64,000 nucleotides of DNA from Micromonospora sp. H61 (GCF_018070325.1 NZ_JAGPXY010000006.1:62001-126000), one strand, 5' to 3'. Shown: positions 1-8,501, counted from the first letter of the stretch. Notes: generated by a model not told the origin, from the sequence alone. Numbers and translations: made by a program.

Positions 1-343
1 TGACCTTCTCGCTCAGGTCGGCGAGGTACTTGTTCTTGCCGAACAGCTTTCCCTCCTGAAGGGGCCGGTACATCATCACGTCGAGGTCGTCGGACCCGGC
101 GTTCAGCTTGACGTTGTACTGGTCGGAGAGCTGGTCCTCACCGAGCTGGGTGACTTCGACAGTGAGGCCGGACTGCTTCTCGAACTCCGGCAGGACCTTC
201 TTGATGTTCTCTGTCCACACGTGGTTGACCAGTGTCACGCGAACGGTCTTCGAGCCCTCGCCGCCGTCGTCGCCGCCGCAGGCGGTCAGGCTCATGGCGG
301 CGACCACAGCCAGAGAAGTGCCGATTATCGATCGACGTCGCAC
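1..343 (-). CDS. Sugar ABC transporter substrate-binding lipoprotein (partial, C-terminus outside window)
   Basis: Reading from 343 downward, a GTG start (MRRRSIIG...) sits behind a strong AGAAGGAGA ribosome site. The first ~25 residues form a lipoprotein signal with lipobox LTAC followed by a GGDDGGEG linker. The mature part (VTLVNHVWTENIKKVLPEFE...) matches the start of family 1 extracellular solute-binding proteins, which deliver sugars to ABC importers. The gene runs off the left edge, so about three quarters is missing. It is divergent from a GntR/FCD regulator at 479, which probably controls it. The substrate is unknown; a deoxysugar is an attractive guess because an SDR/FAH pair lies 4 kb away. 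Confidence 0.85.
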   Translation of the reverse strand, partial: MRRRSIIGTSLAVVAAMSLTACGGDDGGEGSKTVRVTLVNHVWTENIKKVLPEFEKQSGLTVEVTQLGEDQLSDQYNVKLNAGSDDLDVMMYRPLQEGKLFGKNKYLADLSEKV

Positions 344-441
344 GCTTGTCTCTCCTTCTGTCGTGGCCGCCGCCCCCGAGAGAGCCGCTACCTCGGCGTT
401 ACATCCGCTTAACATCCGGATGCTAGGCCGAAAAAGCTGAT

Positions 442-472
442 TACCTCAAGAGGTAGATCCAAATGATATGAT
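442..472 (+). promoter_or_regulatory. Palindromic operator and -10 element of the GntR gene
   Basis: A perfect inverted repeat TACCTC-AA-GAGGTA lies at 442-455 and a TATGAT -10 hexamer at 467-472, placing transcription start at or next to the GTG at 479. That implies a leaderless mRNA, which fits the absence of a Shine-Dalgarno sequence. The palindrome covers the -35 region, so it is a good candidate autoregulatory GntR operator that may also control the divergent binding-protein gene. A second short palindrome, CATCCGGATG, is at 413-422. Confidence 0.5.
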
Positions 473-478
473 CTTTGA

Positions 479-1267
479 GTGGAACCGTCCTCACCAGAGG
501 TTGCAGCCGCTCCGGCCCGCCCCGCCGACTCCGGGCTGCACGCGCGCGTCCTCGAACACCTCGGCACGGCCATCTGTGGCGGCGAGCTGGCACCCGGATC
601 GGTCCTCAACATCGACGAGCTGGTCGACCGGTACGCCGTGTCCCGCTCGGTCGTCCGCGAGGTGCTACGGGTGCTGGCCTCGATCGGATTCATCGAGGCG
701 CGCCGACGGGTAGGGGTGATGATCCGACCCGCGAGCGCGTGGAACGTCTTCGACCCGCAGGTGATCCGTTGGCGTCTCGCCTCGGCCGGCCGGATCGCCC
801 AGCTCCGCTCGATCACCGAGCTGCGCACCGCCGTCGAGCCGCACGCGGCCTACCTGGCCGCCAGCCGGATCGGCCGTGACGAGGCGAGCGACCTCGTCGG
901 GCTGGCGGCGAAGATGTGGGCCGCCGGCGAGGCCGGCGACGAGGAGCGGTTCCTGCACCTCGACATCGAGTTTCACCGGCGCGTCCTGCTCGCCTCCGGC
1001 AACGAGATGTTCGTCCGGCTCCAGGAGCTGGTCGCGGAGGTGCTCACCGGCCGGCACAAGCACCACCTCATGCCGCACCACCCGCACGAGCAGGCTCTCC
1101 AGATGCACGCCGACGTCGCCCAGGCGATCCAGCGGCGCGACGGGGAACGGGCCCGGCAGGCGATGGTGCAGCTGATGGAGCAGGCCTTCGACGAGATGAA
1201 GTCGCTGTGGGAGCAGACCGCTCTACCCGACCGAAGCACGGATGGCGGTCCGACGACCAGCCGATGA
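479..1267 (+). CDS. GntR family transcriptional regulator, FCD (FadR-type) class
   Basis: 262 aa. Residues ~20-85 form a winged helix-turn-helix (LDELVDRYAVSRSVVREVLRVL-like recognition region), and ~95-240 form an all-helical FCD ligand domain with the expected Asp/His metal-binding positions (HLDIEFHR, HADVAQAI). FCD regulators usually sense small organic acids or sugar acids and repress an adjacent catabolic operon. The GTG at 479 has no ribosome site but sits ~7 nt after a TATGAT -10, consistent with a leaderless transcript. It is divergent from a sugar-binding lipoprotein, its likely target. The effector cannot be read from the sequence. Confidence 0.88.
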   Translation: MEPSSPEVAAAPARPADSGLHARVLEHLGTAICGGELAPGSVLNIDELVDRYAVSRSVVREVLRVLASIGFIEARRRVGVMIRPASAWNVFDPQVIRWRLASAGRIAQLRSITELRTAVEPHAAYLAASRIGRDEASDLVGLAAKMWAAGEAGDEERFLHLDIEFHRRVLLASGNEMFVRLQELVAEVLTGRHKHHLMPHHPHEQALQMHADVAQAIQRRDGERARQAMVQLMEQAFDEMKSLWEQTALPDRSTDGGPTTSR

Positions 1268-1298
1268 GCGGGCCATGGATCACGTAGCCACAGGAGGG

Positions 1299-1526
1299 CC
1301 GGCTCATGGGGACCGCCGCGGCGACGAGGTGCAGCCCGAGGAGGGCGGTTAGGTGGCCGCGTTAGACGCCAGCGGCCCGTGCCAGTGCGGCGGCGAGGGT
1401 GGTGCTCATCACCGCCGCGAGCGTGGCTACCAAGCCGGTACCGGCGAGCCCGCCGAACCGGTGGTTGTGGCTGGGTCGGTCCGATGCCGGGCCGGCGACG
1501 ATCTCGATGTCCTTCGTGCTGGTCAT
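1299..1526 (-). pseudogene. Decayed DUF6069-type membrane protein gene
   Basis: An ATG at 1526 with a GAGGGAG ribosome site opens MTSTKDIEIV... and gives a first membrane segment ending ALARAAGV. This is what the N-terminus of DUF6069 small membrane proteins looks like. A TAA follows at 1364-1362. In the same frame the DNA continues with ALLGLHLVAAAVP (about 1346-1308), which resembles the last membrane helix of the same family. Some 60-70 residues of the middle are absent. The simplest reading is an internal deletion plus a nonsense codon. The family assignment is from recollection of the motif pattern. Confidence 0.5.
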
Positions 1527-1811
1527 GTCGTCTCCCTCATCTGGAGCCTGGCGTACGGGATGTGTCGACTGGCGTGTGACGGCACCGGGCGTGAAGACAC
1601 GCACTCTCGCCGTACGACGGCCGGGGTTGCGCAGCGCGCGGACGCCGGTGCCGCGCAACCAGAACCCGGCATCGCGTCCGAGGACCGGCCCGGGCTCTCC
1701 GTCGCGCAGCTCCAGCTGGACCCGCCCACTGGTGACGACACCGAACGCGTCGTACCACTCCGCCGTGACCACCGCAGCACGCGCGCCACCGCGCAGCGTG
1801 ATCGTCCACAC
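1362..1811 (-). CDS. Small protein coupled to the ECF sigma gene, reading into a DUF6069 remnant
   Basis: 149-codon frame starting only 5 nt after the sigma factor stop, so probably translationally coupled. Residues 1-76 (MWTITLRGGARAAVV...RVRVFTP) look like a compact beta-rich domain that I cannot name. From residue ~95 the frame runs without a stop into MTSTKDIEIV, which has its own ribosome site at ~1535 and belongs to the DUF6069 remnant. Either the small protein lost its stop and is now fused to the remnant, or the fusion is native. No function is assigned. Its position suggests a partner or target of the sigma factor. Confidence 0.5.
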   Translation of the reverse strand: MWTITLRGGARAAVVTAEWYDAFGVVTSGRVQLELRDGEPGPVLGRDAGFWLRGTGVRALRNPGRRTARVRVFTPGAVTRQSTHPVRQAPDEGDDMTSTKDIEIVAGPASDRPSHNHRFGGLAGTGLVATLAAVMSTTLAAALARAAGV

Positions 1812-1815
1812 CGGA

Positions 1816-2814
1816 CTACTCCGTGCCGTCCGCCGGCAGGCGCTCCGGCAGCCCGAGCCGCGGGAACTGGTCGTCGTGGAAGGTGAATATCTCGGTGATT
1901 CTGCCGCCGGTGACGCGCAGGACGTCGATCGTCAGCGGCAGGTACGCGCCCTCCTGCTTCCGCCAGTGGTAGAAGGCGACGGCGGGCTGACGGTTCACCG
2001 AGGTGGGAACCCCGCGCAGGCCCGTCATGCCGTCGAAGCCATCCTCGACCCAACTGTTCACCACCGCGTCTCGGCCGACGTGCAGGCCCGGCGTGGGCGG
2101 CATCGAGCAGCGGACGTCGTCGCGCAGCATGCCAGCGAGCACGTCGACGTTCGTGGCCACACTGGCGTCGGTGAAGCGGCGCACCAGCTCGCGCGTGCCG
2201 GCGTCCTCCTCGCCGCCGGTCCAGTCCTGCCGCTCGGCGGGCAGGTGCTCCCGCATGCCGGCGCGAGCCCGCTGCAAGGCACTGTTGACCGAGTTGACCG
2301 AGTCGCCGAGCAGGTCCGCGACGTCCTTCGCCGGCCAGCCGAGCACGTCCCGCAGGATCAGCACGGCCCGCGGACGCGGCGCGAGATGCTGGACCGCGAC
2401 CAGGTACGCCAGCTCGATCGTCTCCCGCGCCACGGCGACGGTCTCCGGCTCGTCCGCGTCGCCCGCGGGCAGCTCGTCGAGCAGCCGGTCCGGGTAGGGC
2501 TGCAACCACAGCACCTCGCCGCCGGTCGCCGGCTGCGGGCGGCGCTTGGCGAGCAGGTCGAGGCAGGCGTTGGTGGCGATCCGGTACAGCCAGGCCCGGA
2601 ACGTCGACCGCCCCTCGAACGTCTCCCGCCGCCGCCAGGCACGCAGGAACGTCTCCTGCACGGTGTCCTCGGCGTCCTCGAACGATCCGAGCATCCGGTA
2701 GCAGTGCACGTGCAGTTCCCGCCGGTGCCGCTGCGCCAGCCCCGAGAACGCCGGCTCGTCGACCTCGCTCAGACCGCTCACGCCCAGCTCCTCCAGCCGC
2801 GTGTCCGCACTCAT
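1816..2814 (-). CDS. ECF RNA polymerase sigma factor with C-terminal SnoaL-like domain (SigG/SigX5 type)
   Basis: 332 aa from the ATG at 2814, chosen because GGAAGGA lies 8 nt upstream; longer in-frame starts add residues unlike the family. Region 2 (CYRMLGSFEDAEDTVQETFLRAW) recognises the -10 element and region 4 (VLGWPAKDVADLLGDSVNSV) the -35. The last ~130 residues form a SnoaL/NTF2-like domain (VDVLAGMLRDDVRCSMPP..., ending with IFTFHDDQFPRLGLP). In this ECF class the tail replaces an anti-sigma factor as an activity modulator. No anti-sigma gene is adjacent. The downstream small gene and DUF6069 relic form the same transcription unit. Confidence 0.9.
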   Translation of the reverse strand: MSADTRLEELGVSGLSEVDEPAFSGLAQRHRRELHVHCYRMLGSFEDAEDTVQETFLRAWRRRETFEGRSTFRAWLYRIATNACLDLLAKRRPQPATGGEVLWLQPYPDRLLDELPAGDADEPETVAVARETIELAYLVAVQHLAPRPRAVLILRDVLGWPAKDVADLLGDSVNSVNSALQRARAGMREHLPAERQDWTGGEEDAGTRELVRRFTDASVATNVDVLAGMLRDDVRCSMPPTPGLHVGRDAVVNSWVEDGFDGMTGLRGVPTSVNRQPAVAFYHWRKQEGAYLPLTIDVLRVTGGRITEIFTFHDDQFPRLGLPERLPADGTE

Positions 2815-2940
2815 CGCGTCATCCTTCCGCCTCGTCATGTCCTGTCCTAGGTATGACGGGCGCGGACGCGACAACTCATCACTCGGGTCTGATCGAGGTG
2901 GTGAGTGGTGCTGGAATCAGGCTCAGCGGAGCGAGGGGTC

Positions 2941-3849
2941 CTACTGGGCGGTGCCGCCACCCCGTCGGCCCGCGCCGGCGGAGGGCCGGTGCGCGATGCG
3001 GGGCGCCCGCACGGCGGAGGCGTTGCCGGCGCCGGGGCGGTAGTCCCGTGCCGCGCTTGCCACCATCTCGTCGGCATCGCGGCTGAGCGCCTGCCGGATG
3101 TGCGGCGGAACGAACTCGGACGTCGCCATCGCCAGTCGGACCTGCACCGCGCGGTCGTCGACCAGGCGGGCCAGGTCCGCCTCGTCCAGTTCGACGGCCC
3201 GCACCAGCGCGGCACGGACGTCGACCACCGGGTCCGCTGCGAGCGCGCTGCGCTGCTTGGCGGTGGTCCGCGGGTTGCGGGCAACCCCCTTGCGTACGCG
3301 TGCGGTGCGATCGGCCAGCAAGGCGGTGATCACGTCGGGGTCGTGGGTGTGCGTGGCGAGTCGTTCCCGTACCTCGGGTGACACGTCGTCGATCAGCTTG
3401 GCGGCCAGTTCCGGCTCCAGCTCACGGCTCTCCGCGAGGAGACCGCGAAGCTCCTTGTCCGAGGTTTCCACCATGACCCGGCGGATGGACTCGTCACAGG
3501 CCGGATTGCCGGCGACCGCCCAGCGGACCCACCGATCGGCGTCCTTCACCAGGCGCATGAGGTTGGCGATCGAGGTGGAGGGGTTCCGCGCCACGGCCTC
3601 CCGGACCTGACGATCATGGTCGCGGGTGAGCGGTCGCAGGGCCTGCGCTGGTGCGTCGGCCCGGGAGGCGACCGCCTTGCGGACCAGCTCCGATGGGTCG
3701 GACGCCAGGTCGATAAGGGTCATTTGTGGCGTTGTGGGGTCTTGGGCGAGGGCGAGCCGAGCGTCAGCGCTGCCACCGATCGGACGGTGGGCGGTGGTGC
3801 CGGACCCGCTGTGACTGTCGGCCTCGCCGACGTCCTGCTGTTTCCCCAT
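2941..3849 (-). CDS. Leucine-rich-repeat-variant (LRV/HEAT-like) repeat protein
   Basis: 302 aa, soluble, no signal or membrane segment. From residue ~45 to ~250 there are about eight ~24-residue alpha-helical repeats with the recurrent signature (D)xxxxVRxxVAxNP, for example REAVARNPSTS, RWAVAGNPAC and KGVARNPRTT. This is typical of LRV/HEAT-like scaffolds in actinomycetes. Such proteins usually mediate protein-protein contacts. The ends are low complexity (His/Ser/Gly N-terminus, Arg/Gly C-terminus). Neighbours are a sigma factor gene downstream and an SDR gene upstream, neither obviously related, so the role is unknown. Confidence 0.75.
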   Translation of the reverse strand: MGKQQDVGEADSHSGSGTTAHRPIGGSADARLALAQDPTTPQMTLIDLASDPSELVRKAVASRADAPAQALRPLTRDHDRQVREAVARNPSTSIANLMRLVKDADRWVRWAVAGNPACDESIRRVMVETSDKELRGLLAESRELEPELAAKLIDDVSPEVRERLATHTHDPDVITALLADRTARVRKGVARNPRTTAKQRSALAADPVVDVRAALVRAVELDEADLARLVDDRAVQVRLAMATSEFVPPHIRQALSRDADEMVASAARDYRPGAGNASAVRAPRIAHRPSAGAGRRGGGTAQ

Positions 3850-3861
3850 GGCGCAATCATG

Positions 3862-4650
3862 TCACGCGCCCCGTTCGGCGGTACCGGCCGCGGGCGGGAC
3901 CGGGGCGGGCAGGCGCAGGCCGGACATACCGCCGTCCACCGGCAGCGTCGAACCCGTCACCGACCCGGTCGCGGGCGAGGCGAGGTAGACGACGGCGGCG
4001 GCCACCTCGTCGGCTGTCACCAGGCGGCCGGTCGGCTGCCGGGACGCCAGCTGCCGCTTCTCGGCCGTCGGGTCGGCCGCGCCGGCGAGCAGGCGGGCCA
4101 CCCAGGGCGTGTCGACGGTGCCGGGGGCGACACAGTTGACCCGCACGCCCTCAGTCACCAGGTCGGCGGCCATGGCGAGGGTGAGGGCGTGCACGGCACC
4201 CTTCGACGCCGAGTACAGGGCGCGTCGGGGCAGGCCGACGGTCGCCGCGATCGAGGAGATGTTGACGATCGCCGCTGACGACGACCGGCGCAGGTACGGC
4301 AGGGCGACGGCGCTGGTTCGGGCCACGCCGGAGACGTTGACGTCGAGTACCCGGCTCCACTGCTCGTCGTCGTCCTCCTCCACCGTGCCCACTGCCGAGA
4401 TGCCGGCGTTGTTCACCAGGATGTCGATGCCGCCGAACGCCTCCGCGACCGAGGCGACGGCCGCGCTGAGGGAGGACCGGTCGGCCACGTCCGCCCGGAC
4501 GCCGAGTACGCCAGGATCCTCCGGCAGCCCGGCCAGGTCCAGGTCCAGGACACCCACGCGGGCGCCGGCGGCGGCGAACGCCCGCACGCAGGCAAGGCCG
4601 ATCCCCGATCCACCTCCGGTCACCACCGCCACGAGACCGTCACACCGCAT
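3862..4650 (-). CDS. SDR-family dehydrogenase (candidate 2-keto-3-deoxy-L-fuconate dehydrogenase)
   Basis: 262 aa classical short-chain dehydrogenase with NAD(P) motif TGGGSGIG (residues ~11-18), NNAG, catalytic Ser in VNISSIAA, YSASK Tyr/Lys pair and the C-terminal VDGGMSG. Its ATG overlaps the stop of the FAH-family hydrolase (TGATG at 4652-4648), so the two are translated together. An SDR plus FAH-family hydrolase is the last pair of the non-phosphorylative L-fucose/L-rhamnose route: oxidation of 2-keto-3-deoxy-L-fuconate, then cleavage to pyruvate and L-lactate. The adjacent lactate-oxidising lutABC supports this. Substrate identity is inferred from context; SDR specificity cannot be read from motifs. 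Confidence 0.82.
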   Translation of the reverse strand: MRCDGLVAVVTGGGSGIGLACVRAFAAAGARVGVLDLDLAGLPEDPGVLGVRADVADRSSLSAAVASVAEAFGGIDILVNNAGISAVGTVEEDDDEQWSRVLDVNVSGVARTSAVALPYLRRSSSAAIVNISSIAATVGLPRRALYSASKGAVHALTLAMAADLVTEGVRVNCVAPGTVDTPWVARLLAGAADPTAEKRQLASRQPTGRLVTADEVAAAVVYLASPATGSVTGSTLPVDGGMSGLRLPAPVPPAAGTAERGA

Positions 4651-5489
4651 CAGGCGTCCCGGAGCGTGTTGCGCTGCCGACCGAGGCCGTCGATCTCGAC
4701 CTCCATCACATCGCCGACGGACAGGTACGGGAATCGGCCGGAGAGCGCCACCCCCTGCGGGGTGCCCGTGTTGATGACGTCGCCCGGGTCCAAAACGGTG
4801 TACTGGGACAGGTGCCAGACCAGGTACGCCACGTCGAAGATCATGTCCTTGGTGCTGGAGTCCTGGCGGGGCTCGCCGTTGACCCAGGAGCGCAGCCGCA
4901 GCGCCTGCGGGTCGCCGATCTCGTCGGCGGTGACCAGCCACGGGCCGAGCGGTTGGAACGTCTCGCAGGACTTGCCCTTCGACCACTGGCCGCCGGAGAC
5001 CGCGAGTTGGAAGTCCCGCTCGGAGACGTCGTTGGAGAGCACGTACCCGGCGATGTGCCCGAGGGCGTCGGCCGGCGAGGCGAGGTAGCGGGCCGTCCGG
5101 CCGATCACCACCGCCAACTCCACCTCCCAGTCGGTCTTCGTCGATCCGCGCGGGATCAGGACCTCGTCGTACGGGCCGACGACGGTGTTGGGCGCCTTGT
5201 AGAAGATGATCGGGTCGGTCGGCGGCGCGGCACCCGACTCGGCGGCGTGCGCGGCGTAGTTCTGCCCCACGCAGAGCACCACCCCGGGTCGGGCGATCGG
5301 TGCGCCGACCCGCTGACCGGTGACGTCGATCTCGGGCAGGTCGGTGGCCTCGCGGACCCGCCGGATGCCGTCACCGGCGAGGAACTCGCCGTCGATGTCG
5401 GCGGTGAGCGACGAGAGGTCGAAGTGCCGCCCATCGACGTACAGCACGGGACGTTCCCGCCCCACGGGCCCGACGCGAATGAGTCTCAC
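4650..5489 (-). CDS. Fumarylacetoacetate hydrolase family protein (candidate 2,4-diketo-3-deoxy-L-fuconate hydrolase)
   Basis: 279 aa from the GTG at 5489, which has GGAGG 8 nt upstream. The fold is FAH-type: VLCVGQNYAAHAAE, metal ligands in DWEVELAVVIG (two Glu) and SNDVSERDFQ (Asp), and GDVINTGTPQGVA near the end. The family hydrolyses C-C bonds of acylpyruvates in a Mg/Mn-dependent way. It is the first gene of a two-gene operon with the SDR and is divergent from a GntR/FCD regulator and lutABC. The expected products in the deoxysugar pathway are pyruvate and L-lactate, matching the neighbouring lactate operon. Other acylpyruvases cannot be excluded. Confidence 0.85.
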   Translation of the reverse strand: MRLIRVGPVGRERPVLYVDGRHFDLSSLTADIDGEFLAGDGIRRVREATDLPEIDVTGQRVGAPIARPGVVLCVGQNYAAHAAESGAAPPTDPIIFYKAPNTVVGPYDEVLIPRGSTKTDWEVELAVVIGRTARYLASPADALGHIAGYVLSNDVSERDFQLAVSGGQWSKGKSCETFQPLGPWLVTADEIGDPQALRLRSWVNGEPRQDSSTKDMIFDVAYLVWHLSQYTVLDPGDVINTGTPQGVALSGRFPYLSVGDVMEVEIDGLGRQRNTLRDA

Positions 5490-5527
5490 GAACCAACCTC
5501 CAGCGATGGGTCGCCAAACGCCCAATT

Positions 5528-5537
5528 TCCTATAGGA
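5528..5537. promoter_or_regulatory. Palindrome in the FAH/GntR intergenic region, likely GntR/FCD operator
   Basis: TCCTATAGGA is a perfect 10-bp palindrome between the divergent FAH-SDR operon and the GntR-lutABC operon. It resembles the short symmetric sites bound by FadR/FCD regulators and overlaps an AT-rich TATAG stretch that could serve as a -10. One operator could therefore control both directions. Confidence 0.5.
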
Positions 5538-5600
5538 TGTTGCTTCGCTCGTGTGTACTCGCTCACACCGGCACAGTCAAGGGGTCGCTGAGGAGACGAG

Positions 5601-6320
5601 ATGGCCCAGCAGGAACCTCGCGAGGGTCGACTCCGTCCCGCCCGTCGACTCACCCTCACCGAGGACGTCTACGAGTCGATAAAGACGCTGGTCATGGACC
5701 ACATCCTTCCGCCCGGCGAGCGCGTCAACATCGACGCGCTGGCCCGGGAGCTGGACGTCTCCCCCACCCCGGTCCGCGAGGCCCTCGCCCGGCTGGAGGC
5801 CGACGGCCTGGTCCGTAAACGCCCGCTCTCCGGCTACACCACCACGCCGCTGCTGAGCCGCGCCGAGTTCGACGACCTGTTCGACGTCCGCCAACTGCTG
5901 GAGGGCGCCACCGCCGGACGGGCCGCCACGCACGCCTCCGCCGAGGCCCGCCAACGGATCAGCGCCGAGGCGGCGGCAAGCATCGACGTGGAGGCCGGCG
6001 ACGGCTATCGCCGACACGCCGCCTTCACCGCGCTGGACGCGAAGTTCCACGACCTGATCGCCGAGGTCTCCGGCAGCCCTCTGCTGCGGGACACCGTCAC
6101 CCGGCTGCACTCACACCTGCACCTGCACCGGCTGTACTTCCCGATCGCCGGGGCACCGGACACCAACACCGAACACCAGCGCATCGCCGCCGCCATCGTC
6201 GCCGGCGACGCGGCAGCCGCTACCGAGGCGATGCGCGCCCACCTCAGCGCCGCCCGGGAACGTCACCTGCCCGCCTTCGACCAGCTCCCCACCCCCGGAA
6301 CACCGCGCGACTCGGCGTGA
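5601..6320 (+). CDS. GntR/FCD transcriptional regulator, probable LutR/LldR-like repressor
   Basis: 239 aa, ATG with GAGGAGACGAG just upstream. N-terminal winged HTH at ~20-85 (NIDALARELDVSPTPVREAL) and a C-terminal FCD domain (~95-225) with metal/ligand residues in FDDLFDVRQLLEG, DAKFHDLI and TEHQRIAAAI. It sits 28 bp upstream of lutA in the same direction, so it is probably the first gene of the lut operon. The palindrome at 5528-5537 lies in its promoter. FCD proteins controlling lut/lld operons respond to L-lactate. Here the effector could instead be an intermediate of the divergent FAH/SDR route. Confidence 0.88.
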   Translation: MAQQEPREGRLRPARRLTLTEDVYESIKTLVMDHILPPGERVNIDALARELDVSPTPVREALARLEADGLVRKRPLSGYTTTPLLSRAEFDDLFDVRQLLEGATAGRAATHASAEARQRISAEAAASIDVEAGDGYRRHAAFTALDAKFHDLIAEVSGSPLLRDTVTRLHSHLHLHRLYFPIAGAPDTNTEHQRIAAAIVAGDAAAATEAMRAHLSAARERHLPAFDQLPTPGTPRDSA

Positions 6321-6348
6321 CCCACCCCCACACCTCCGAGGAGCCGCC

Positions 6349-7059
6349 ATGCGCATCGCCCTCTTCATCACCTGCGTCAACGACCTCGCGTTCCCGGCCA
6401 CCGGCATCGCGGTCACCCGCATCCTGCGGCGACTCGGCCACACCGTCGACTTCCCCGCCGACCAGACCTGCTGCGGGCAGATGCACGCCAACACGGGTTA
6501 CCGGGCCGAAGCCCTGCCGATGGTGCGCAACTACGTCGACGTCTTCGACTCCTACGACGCCATCGTCGCGCCGTCCGGGTCGTGCACCGCGATGATCCGC
6601 GACCAGTACCCGCACCTGCACCCACCCGCCACCTCGGTGGCCGCCCGCACGTACGAGCTGTCCGAGTTGCTCGTCGACGTTCTCGGCGTCACCGACGTCG
6701 GCGCCGAGTTCCCGGAGACGGTCACCTACCACCCGACCTGCCACGGCCTGCGCATGTTGCGCCTCGGCGACCGGCCGCTGGCCCTGCTGCGCCAGGTGCG
6801 CGGGATCAAGCTGGTCGAGCTGGGCGACGCCGAGGAGTGCTGCGGTTTCGGCGGCACGTTCGCCCTGAAGAACCCGGACGTCTCCACCGCGATGCTCACC
6901 GACAAGTGCGCCCGGGTCCGTGACACCGGCGCGCGGGTGCTCGCCGCGGCCGACAACTCCTGCCTGGCGCACATCGGCGGTGGCCTCGACCGCCACCGCT
7001 CGGGCGTACGGGCCGTGCACTACGCCGAGATTCTCGCCGAGACGGGAGCCACCTCATGA
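6349..7059 (+). CDS. lutA: L-lactate utilisation protein LutA (Fe-S oxidoreductase subunit)
   Basis: 236 aa. It contains two CCG-type cysteine-rich domains: QTCCGQMHANTGY with HPTCHGL in between and ECCGFGGTF near residue ~165. These bind an unusual Fe-S cofactor as in GlpC/HdrB-like proteins. With LutB and LutC it forms the flavin-independent L-lactate dehydrogenase complex that oxidises L-lactate to pyruvate. The ATG follows GAGGAG. Its stop overlaps lutB (ATGA at 7056-7059). Confidence 0.93.
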   Translation: MRIALFITCVNDLAFPATGIAVTRILRRLGHTVDFPADQTCCGQMHANTGYRAEALPMVRNYVDVFDSYDAIVAPSGSCTAMIRDQYPHLHPPATSVAARTYELSELLVDVLGVTDVGAEFPETVTYHPTCHGLRMLRLGDRPLALLRQVRGIKLVELGDAEECCGFGGTFALKNPDVSTAMLTDKCARVRDTGARVLAAADNSCLAHIGGGLDRHRSGVRAVHYAEILAETGATS

Positions 7060-8501
7060 ACCCACCGGTAGCACCCGCCACCGGGACCGGGCGGATCCGC
7101 ACGCCGCTGCCGTTCCCCACCGCCGCCAAGCCGGCCGTCGCCGACACGCAACTCCGGGCCAACCTGCACCGGGCCACCCGCACCATCCGGGCCAAGCGAG
7201 CCCGGGTCGTCGGCGAGGTACCCGACTGGGAGGCCCTGCGCGACGCCGGCTCGGCGATCAAGGCGGATGTCCAACGTCGCCTGCCGGAGCTGCTGGAGCA
7301 GTTCGAGGCGTCCGCCACCGCTGCCGGCGCCACAGTGCACTGGGCCCGCGACGCGGCCGAGGCATGCCGGATCGTTGTCGCGTTGACCCGGGCCACCGGG
7401 GCCGACGAGGTCGTGAAGGTCAAGTCGATGGCAACCCAGGAGATCGAGCTCAACGAGGCGCTGGAGGCCGCCGGGATCGCCGCGTACGAGACCGACCTGG
7501 CGGAACTGATCGTGCAGCTCGGCGACGACACCCCCTCGCACATCCTGGTGCCGGCGATCCACTACAACCGGGCCCAGATCCGGGAGATCTTCCAGCGTCG
7601 CATGGCCGACGCGCCGGCCGACCTGAGCGACGAACCCGCCGCGCTGGCCGAGGCGGCCCGCGCCCACCTGCGGCGGCGTTTCCTCTCGGCCCGGGTCGCC
7701 GTCTCCGGCGCCAACTTCGCCGTCGCCGACACCGGCACGCTCGTGGTGGTGGAGTCCGAGGGCAACGGCCGCATGTGCCTCACCCTCCCCGAGACGCTGA
7801 TCAGCGTCGTCGGCGTCGAGAAGCTGCTGCCGACCTTCACCGACCTGGAAGTCTTCCTGCAGCTGCTGCCGCGATCCTCGACCGGCGAGCGGATGAACCC
7901 GTACACCTCGATGTGGACCGGGGTCACCCCCGGCGACGGCCCGCAGGACGTGCACGTCGTGCTCGTCGACAATGGCCGGTCCGCGGTGCTCGCCGACCCG
8001 GTCGGGCGGCCGGCGTTGTCGTGCATCCGCTGCTCCGCGTGTCTCAACGTCTGCCCGGTGTACGAGCGGGCCGGCGGGCACGCGTACGGCTCGGTGTACC
8101 CGGGGCCGATCGGGGCGATCCTGTCGCCGCAGCTGACCGGCGTGGCCGACAACGCCTCGCTGCCGTACGCGTCGACCCTCTGCGGCGCCTGCTACGACGT
8201 CTGCCCCGTGAAGATCAACATTCCGGAGATCCTGGTCCACCTCCGCCAGCAGGCACCGCACCCGCCCGTCGAACGGGCCACCATGCGCGTCCTGTCCTGG
8301 GTGATGCGCAGCCCTCGACGGTGGGCCGCCGCCCTGCGCCTGGCCCGGGCCGGCGCGGGGCCACTCGGGGCGTACCGTGAGCGGCGCACCGGCGCTCGGA
8401 CGCTGCGGCGACTGCCCTGGCCCGCCTCGGCGTGGACCCGGTCGCGCGATCTGCCGCTGCCCGCGCCGCAGACCTTCCGGGAATGGTGGGGTAAGCAGTG
8501 A
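7056..8501 (+). CDS. lutB: L-lactate utilisation iron-sulfur protein LutB
   Basis: 481 aa. The N-terminal LUD domain (~60-300, with VKVKSMATQEIELNEAL and the GANFAVADTGTL region) is followed by two ferredoxin-like 4Fe-4S motifs, CIRCSACLNVCPVY and CGACYDVCPVKI, and a C-terminal domain ending PAPQTFREWW. This is the central electron-transfer subunit of the LutABC complex. Start and stop overlap lutA and lutC by 4 bp each, so the three are a tight operon. Confidence 0.94.
   Translation: MNPPVAPATGTGRIRTPLPFPTAAKPAVADTQLRANLHRATRTIRAKRARVVGEVPDWEALRDAGSAIKADVQRRLPELLEQFEASATAAGATVHWARDAAEACRIVVALTRATGADEVVKVKSMATQEIELNEALEAAGIAAYETDLAELIVQLGDDTPSHILVPAIHYNRAQIREIFQRRMADAPADLSDEPAALAEAARAHLRRRFLSARVAVSGANFAVADTGTLVVVESEGNGRMCLTLPETLISVVGVEKLLPTFTDLEVFLQLLPRSSTGERMNPYTSMWTGVTPGDGPQDVHVVLVDNGRSAVLADPVGRPALSCIRCSACLNVCPVYERAGGHAYGSVYPGPIGAILSPQLTGVADNASLPYASTLCGACYDVCPVKINIPEILVHLRQQAPHPPVERATMRVLSWVMRSPRRWAAALRLARAGAGPLGAYRERRTGARTLRRLPWPASAWTRSRDLPLPAPQTFREWWGKQ

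Noticed and set aside
1399..2850. 483-codon plus frame opposite the sigma factor
   Set aside because: Reverse-strand shadow; the minus strand encodes unmistakable sigma regions 2 and 4.
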